From JAAYLC01 sp035654795 (GTDB lineage: Bacteria; Bacteroidota; Bacteroidia; Flavobacteriales; Flavobacteriaceae), in contig DASRWC010000048.1 of assembly GCA_035654795.1 (NCBI GenBank), positions 1-64,000 on the forward strand: 64,000 nucleotides of DNA, written 5' to 3'. Both the position numbers and the translations under genes were made by a program. The notes under the pieces were generated by a model, which searched no databases, had not been told where the DNA came from, and was given only the letters and a program-made list of their open reading frames with translations. Each line of letters begins with the position of its first letter. Within the stretch, counting starts at the first letter, position 1. Positions 60,300 through 64,000 of the stretch are shown here, one piece after another.

Positions 60300-61224
60300 G
60301 AGTTTCTAAATATTTCTTCGCGAAATTTTCGTCTTTGGCAATTTCGTTACGTAATTCTTCCAGAGAATTGAAAGTTGCCTCCGGACGAATAAACTTAAGA
60401 AATTCCAAGGTTATTTTTTCCCCGTAGAGATCTTCATCAAAATCTAAAAAGTGTGTTTCTATAGTTTTTTTCTTTCCGCCCACCGTTGGATTTGTCCCGA
60501 TACTTGTAATTCCGAATACTTCCTTCTCATTAATGACGGATCTCACTACATACACTCCATTTAAGGGTGCCATTTTGTAAGTTTCTTTTAAATGGAGGTT
60601 GGCAGTTGGATATCCTATGGTTCTACCCAGCGCCTTGCCGGGCACTATTTCACCGGTTATCATAAACCTATATCCCAAGCATTCATTGGCCGTTTCTACA
60701 TCTCCCCGATCTAGTGCTTTCCTGATTTTTGTGGAACTTATGGCTACATCGTCGATTTCTTTTGCCGAAATTTCTTCAATTTCAAAGCCGAGTTCTTTTC
60801 CATATTTTCTTAAATCGGAAATATCAGCATTTCGATTTCTGCCGAATCGATGATCATAGCCAATAATTAACTTCTTGACATTAAGATCGCGAACAAGGAT
60901 ATCATGCACATATTCTTCAGCCGTAAGTCGTGAGAAGTCTTGGGTAAAAGGATGGATGATTAAGCTGTGAATCCCGCTTTTTTCCAAGAGTGCAGCACGC
61001 TCTTCAATGGTGTTTATCAGTTTTAGGTCTGAATTCTGTTGCAAAACCAACCGTGGATGCGGAAAGAATGTCAGCACCACTGATTCAAGCCCGTCTTCCT
61101 TAGCGGTCTGAATCAATCGACGTAAAATGGATTTATGCCCCAAGTGAACTCCGTCAAAGGTACCAATGGTCACAACTGTTTCTCGTTCTCCATTAAATTC
61201 AGATGCAGAGGCGTATGTTTTCAC
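60280..61224 (-). CDS. ribF: bifunctional riboflavin kinase/FAD synthetase
   Basis: Makes FMN and FAD from riboflavin. 314 aa. N-terminal FAD synthetase: VTIGTFDGVHLGHKSIL (nucleotidyltransferase HxGH), FFPHPR, SSTKIRKAL. C-terminal kinase: GKALGRTIGYPTANLHL and the THFLDFDEDLYG motif. It starts with a GTG directly after the pth stop (0-nt gap) and its 3' end overlaps the HTTM gene by 20 nt. All conserved residues appear present. Confidence 0.97.
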   Translation of the reverse strand: MKTYASASEFNGERETVVTIGTFDGVHLGHKSILRRLIQTAKEDGLESVVLTFFPHPRLVLQQNSDLKLINTIEERAALLEKSGIHSLIIHPFTQDFSRLTAEEYVHDILVRDLNVKKLIIGYDHRFGRNRNADISDLRKYGKELGFEIEEISAKEIDDVAISSTKIRKALDRGDVETANECLGYRFMITGEIVPGKALGRTIGYPTANLHLKETYKMAPLNGVYVVRSVINEKEVFGITSIGTNPTVGGKKKTIETHFLDFDEDLYGEKITLEFLKFIRPEATFNSLEELRNEIAKDENFAKKYLETLDLTSE

Positions 61225-61857
61225 TTATTTTCCATTATATGTATTCATTGTATTGGTCATTCCGGCCAATGCGAATGAATTGATTATTTCTATACTTATT
61301 TTCAATCTTTCCGGCATTTTGTCTTCTTCGTCAGCCTCCCATTCACCCAATACATAATCTATTTGATGCCCTTTGGCAAAGGCATTGCTTATTCCGAAAC
61401 GAAATCTGTTGTAATTCGTGGTTTGCAAAGTGTTTTGAATGTCTTTTAAACCATTATGTCCTCCATCGCTTCCTTTGGTGCGGATGCGAATGGTTCCGAA
61501 AGACAGATTGAGGTCGTCTGTAATAATTAACAGATTTTCTAGCGGAATATTCTCTTTTTCCATCCAATATTTGACAGCCTTGCCACTTAGATTCATAAAC
61601 GTGCTGGGCTTTAAAAGCAACAGAGATCTTCCTTTAACTTTTGAAACAGTAAGATCGCCCAGTTTTCCGGTTTCCCATGAAAGGTTATGTTCCCGAGCAT
61701 ATGCGTCTAGAATCTGAAATCCGATGTTGTGTCTTGTATTGCTATATTTCGGTCCGATATTTCCGAGACCTACAATTAAAAATTTCTTCATAGCATTTTC
61801 CTCTGTAAGAATGGGCTTTGATTCTGCTGAAAAAAGTTTTAAGAACCATTTGATCAT
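61225..61857 (-). CDS. pth: peptidyl-tRNA hydrolase
   Basis: Releases tRNA from prematurely dropped peptidyl-tRNA. 210 aa from the ATG at 61857; the family core starts at residue 23 (MKKFLIVGLGNIG), so the first 22 residues may be extra or real, as in some Flavobacteriia. Catalytic Asn in YSNTRHNIGF (the family N-H pair), LLLKPSTFMNLSGKAV and DDLNLSFGTIRIRTKGSDGGHNGL are the Pth signatures. ribF follows without gap, and rplY lies upstream, a common set. Confidence 0.96.
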   Translation of the reverse strand: MIKWFLKLFSAESKPILTEENAMKKFLIVGLGNIGPKYSNTRHNIGFQILDAYAREHNLSWETGKLGDLTVSKVKGRSLLLLKPSTFMNLSGKAVKYWMEKENIPLENLLIITDDLNLSFGTIRIRTKGSDGGHNGLKDIQNTLQTTNYNRFRFGISNAFAKGHQIDYVLGEWEADEEDKMPERLKISIEIINSFALAGMTNTMNTYNGK

Positions 61858-61896
61858 AAGAAGTCAATTCCGCCAATATTCGGTAAAAATAAAAAA

Positions 61897-61920
61897 AGCA
61901 CCCCGATTATGCAGGATGCT
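61897..61920 (-). terminator. Terminator after rplY
   Basis: Minus-strand hairpin AGCATCC with GGGTGCT (one G-U pair) followed by seven T, 24 nt beyond the rplY stop. Confidence 0.75.
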
Positions 61921-61944
61921 TCCTTTTTCTTTATTCTGATGAAT

Positions 61945-62565
61945 TTATTCGGCAGCAGCTTCAGTTGCTTCTTCAGCTTCGGCACCTTCTTCCTCCTCGT
62001 CATCTCCTGTGTCGGCTACAGCAGTACGTGAAGTTCTAATTTGCAGAACAACAGTGTTATCAGGATGCATGATTTTGTAGTTGTCAGTCTGAACAGCTGT
62101 TACATACATCTTGTGCCCAATTCTCATATTGGTAATATCCACTTCAATTACATCCGGAAGATTTGCCGGAAGTGCTTTTACGCGAAGTCTTCGGTTTACA
62201 ATTCGAAGTACCCCTCCTGCACGAACACCTCTGGAGCTTCCTACAGTTCTCACCGGAACTTCCATAGTAACTTCTTTATCATCAAAGATTTGGTAAAAAT
62301 CGATATGAAGAATACGGTCTGTCACAGGGTGAAATTGAATGTCTTGAAGAATAGCGTTTACTTTAGTTCCGCCCAAATCAATCACAACGGTGTGCGCGTT
62401 TGGAGTGTAAACCAAATCTTTAAATGCTTTTTCTTCTGCTGCAAAGCTGATTGGCTCGTTACCTCCGTAAACTACGCAAGGAACCATATCAGCATTACGT
62501 AGGGCCTGAGTTGCTTTCTTGCCCACGCTTTCTCTTTTTGATCCTTTAATTGTAATAGATTTCAT
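61945..62565 (-). CDS. rplY: 50S ribosomal protein L25 (Ctc form)
   Basis: 206 aa. L25 core in residues 1-90 (KGSKRESVGKKATQALRNADMVPCVVYGG), then the extra beta domain (Ctc), and a long acidic C-terminal tail (DDEEEEGAEAEEATEAAAE). Binds 5S rRNA; Ctc forms are linked to stress in Firmicutes. Own -7 box at 62617-62624. The length and acidic tail fit the Ctc subclass. Confidence 0.96.
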   Translation of the reverse strand: MKSITIKGSKRESVGKKATQALRNADMVPCVVYGGNEPISFAAEEKAFKDLVYTPNAHTVVIDLGGTKVNAILQDIQFHPVTDRILHIDFYQIFDDKEVTMEVPVRTVGSSRGVRAGGVLRIVNRRLRVKALPANLPDVIEVDITNMRIGHKMYVTAVQTDNYKIMHPDNTVVLQIRTSRTAVADTGDDEEEEGAEAEEATEAAAE

Positions 62566-62591
62566 TCTGAATTAAATTTTAATGAACTAAA

Positions 62592-62615
62592 AACTCCCTT
62601 AGTTTTTAAGGGAGT
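62592..62615 (-). terminator. Terminator after prs, inside the rplY leader
   Basis: Stem ACTCCCTTA with TAAGGGAGT (9 bp, loop of about 5 nt) followed by TTTTTAG on the minus strand. It lies 48 nt past the prs stop and close to the predicted rplY transcription start. Confidence 0.75.
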
Positions 62616-62616
62616 G

Positions 62617-62624
62617 CAAAGATA
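62617..62624 (-). promoter_or_regulatory. -7 box for rplY
   Basis: TATCTTTG on the minus strand, 51 nt upstream of rplY, directly beside the prs terminator hairpin. Confidence 0.5.
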
Positions 62625-62662
62625 CTTTTTATTTCTGATTACAAATGCGTTATAGCGATTTT

Positions 62663-63601
62663 TTACATTAGGAATTTTCCGCTAATGGATTTGTTTCCAT
62701 TAACTGCGAGCATTACTTCGGCAAAAAGCTGAGCACAACTCAATACTTTAATTTTTGGATGTGGTTTTGACGGAATAGAATCGGTAACAATGAGTTCTTT
62801 AAGCTGTGATTTTTCAATGCGTTCATACGCATTACCGGATAGCAGCGCATGGGTACAAATAGCCCTCACACTTAGTGCTCCGCGTTCCATCATTAAGTCT
62901 GCCGCTGCGGTTAAAGTTCCTGCGGTATCTACCATATCATCCACAAGTACCACGTGTTTGTTTTTTACGTCTCCAATAAGCTCCATCAAAGAAATTACGT
63001 TGGCTTTCTCTCGTTGTTTGTAACAAATAACCACGTCACTTTCCAAAAACTTTGAATACGCGTAGGCTCGTTTGGATCCTCCCATATCGGGTGAAGCAAT
63101 GGTCAGGTTATCCAATTTAAGATTCCTTAGATAAGGAAGGAAAATAGTGGAAGCAAATAAATGGTCCACAGGTTTCTCAAAAAATCCTTGAATCTGATCA
63201 GCATGTAAGTCCATTGTAATAATCCGGGTTGCACCGGCAGTTTCAAGCATTTTTGCTACTAATTTGGCAGCGATAGGAACTCTAGGTTTATCTTTTCTGT
63301 CCTGCCTGGCCCATCCAAAATAAGGCAAAACAGCAGTAATATGACGTGCGGAAGCTCTTTTGGCAGCATCAATCATTAAAAGTAATTCCATTAAATGATC
63401 ACTATTCGGAAAGGTGGAGCCAATCAAAAAGACCCGGCTTCCTCGTACAGATTCTTCAAAAGAAGGCTGAAATTCACCGTCACTATAATGGGAGGTAATA
63501 ACTTTTCCTAACGGAATTCCGAAGGCATCGGCAATGGCTTGGCCAAGAACTTCACTTTGTTTACAAGCGAAAATTTTTGGTTCGGGAGCAAAAGTAGGCA
63601 T
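62663..63601 (-). CDS. prs: ribose-phosphate pyrophosphokinase
   Basis: Makes PRPP from ribose-5-phosphate and ATP. 312 aa from the ATG at 63601, starting MPTFAPEPKIFACKQSEVLG; a longer frame to 63685 begins upstream of the -7 box. Metal site MDLHADQIQGFF, PRPP loop VVLVDDMVDTAGTLTAAA and FGWARQDRK are typical of class I Prs. Own promoter, then a terminator before rplY. Confidence 0.97.
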   Translation of the reverse strand: MPTFAPEPKIFACKQSEVLGQAIADAFGIPLGKVITSHYSDGEFQPSFEESVRGSRVFLIGSTFPNSDHLMELLLMIDAAKRASARHITAVLPYFGWARQDRKDKPRVPIAAKLVAKMLETAGATRIITMDLHADQIQGFFEKPVDHLFASTIFLPYLRNLKLDNLTIASPDMGGSKRAYAYSKFLESDVVICYKQREKANVISLMELIGDVKNKHVVLVDDMVDTAGTLTAAADLMMERGALSVRAICTHALLSGNAYERIEKSQLKELIVTDSIPSKPHPKIKVLSCAQLFAEVMLAVNGNKSISGKFLM

Positions 63602-63630
63602 GGCAGAGATAAGGTTTGAAATTGATGAGG

Positions 63631-63638
63631 CAAAGTTA
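63631..63638 (-). promoter_or_regulatory. -7 box for prs
   Basis: TAACTTTG on the minus strand, 29 nt upstream of the prs ATG at 63601; decides the start. Confidence 0.6.
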
Positions 63639-63755
63639 CTAATTAGAGGGAAAAGGGAGAAGAGAAAAAGTGCAAGAGATTCCACAAAGAAGTAGATCTT
63701 ATACTCATCTCAGGGAAATGATTTTTCCGGCATGACCGAATGATTTCAGAACAAA

Positions 63756-63791
63756 AAAACCATCAGCTAAAGAAAAATAGCTAATGGTTTT
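63756..63791 (-). terminator. Terminator after tRNA-Leu
   Basis: Stem AAAACCATTAGCT with one mismatch, followed by a T run on the minus strand. Confidence 0.8.
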
Positions 63792-63796
63792 ATATG

Positions 63797-63878
63797 TACC
63801 TTGGGTGGGAATCGAACCCACACGTCCGAAGACACTGGATTTTGAATCCAGCGCGTCTACCAATTCCGCCACCAAGGC
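63797..63878 (-). tRNA. tRNA-Leu (CAA)
   Basis: 82-nt class II tRNA: acceptor GCCTTGG / CCAAGGT (G-U at 1-72), anticodon stem CTGGA/TCCAG with loop TTCAAAA (anticodon CAA), a long variable arm (TGTCTTCGGACGT), T stem GTGGG/CCCAC. CCA not encoded. Promoter box at 63907-63914. Confidence 0.95.
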
Positions 63879-63906
63879 AAAAAGGAGGTATATGGAAAAT
63901 GGGATG

Positions 63907-63914
63907 CAAAAATA
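63907..63914 (-). promoter_or_regulatory. -7 box for tRNA-Leu
   Basis: TATTTTTG on the minus strand, 29 nt upstream of the tRNA. Confidence 0.6.
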
Positions 63915-64000
63915 GGAATTAATTCTGCCGAATGAAAAAATCTTTCTCAAAATCGAAAAATATTTTTCCGATCGTTTTATAATTGACTGATTTTGTAGCA

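Noticed and set aside
63705..63950. 81-aa minus-strand frame
   Set aside because: It runs across tRNA-Leu and a terminator; no protein signal.

Overview
The window reads as a continuous, AT-rich (about 40% GC by eye) chromosomal segment from a member of the Bacteroidota, most likely a Flavobacteriia-like lineage. Reasons: housekeeping genes are interleaved with families largely confined to that phylum (DUF4837, DUF4175, DUF6909, DUF6327, Bacteroidota-type LolC permease, YbeY with a K-D instead of D-H zinc motif). Shine-Dalgarno sequences are essentially absent, and many genes are preceded by the Bacteroidota sigma factor -7 box TAnnTTTG. No insertion sequence, prophage, CRISPR array or rRNA operon was seen. 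Gene content is mostly core and compact, with many 1-4 nt overlaps.

Region by region. 1-7.5 kb: a minus-strand run M23 peptidase - GH3-family ligase - DUF6909 - rfbB - rfbA - rfbC - rfbD, continuing into a truncated gene at the left edge; it makes dTDP-L-rhamnose for surface polysaccharide. 7.5-13 kb: tatA, a DUF4837 lipoprotein, an MltD-like transglycosylase, pgk, and holB. 13-16 kb: a methyltransferase and mnmG, flanked by two parS-type palindromes. 16-23.7 kb: ybeY, a large coiled-coil DUF4175 protein, gltX, an SPFH protein, and a YtxH/holin-like/DUF6327 envelope cassette. 23.8-31 kb: glnS, folB, tRNA-Cys, a LysE transporter, rnr, a DUF2007 protein, a 564-bp AT-rich intergenic region with repeated TTATCAACA elements (candidate oriC), then rpiB and a GNAT acetyltransferase.

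31-38 kb: an orphan nuclease-like protein, rnpA plus a C-terminal processing peptidase, and an MBL - S8 protease - M1 peptidase operon. 38-46.5 kb: a small lipoprotein, lepA, dusB, rbfA - lolC-like permease, mce, a CAU tRNA (probably Ile2), ribE, pdxA, yceD-rpmF. 46.6-51 kb: fatty-acid initiation (fabH, accB, accC), mtgA and a GreA/B-like protein. 51-54.9 kb: a FUSC membrane protein, an ABC ATPase without visible permease, a 131-aa protein, and a 56-aa membrane protein. 55-64 kb: pheS with a companion gene, cvpA, Mn-type sod, tRNA-Ala, an alpha/beta hydrolase, an HTTM protein, ribF, pth, rplY, prs and tRNA-Leu.

The most interesting signals are the pair of parS sites around mnmG together with the TTATCAACA-bearing intergenic region 14 kb away, which together suggest an origin-proximal location. 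Others are the GH3-DUF6909-rhamnose operon, the FUSC/orphan-ATPase cluster, a terminator hairpin sitting between accB and accC, and an unusually high use of GTG/TTG start codons.
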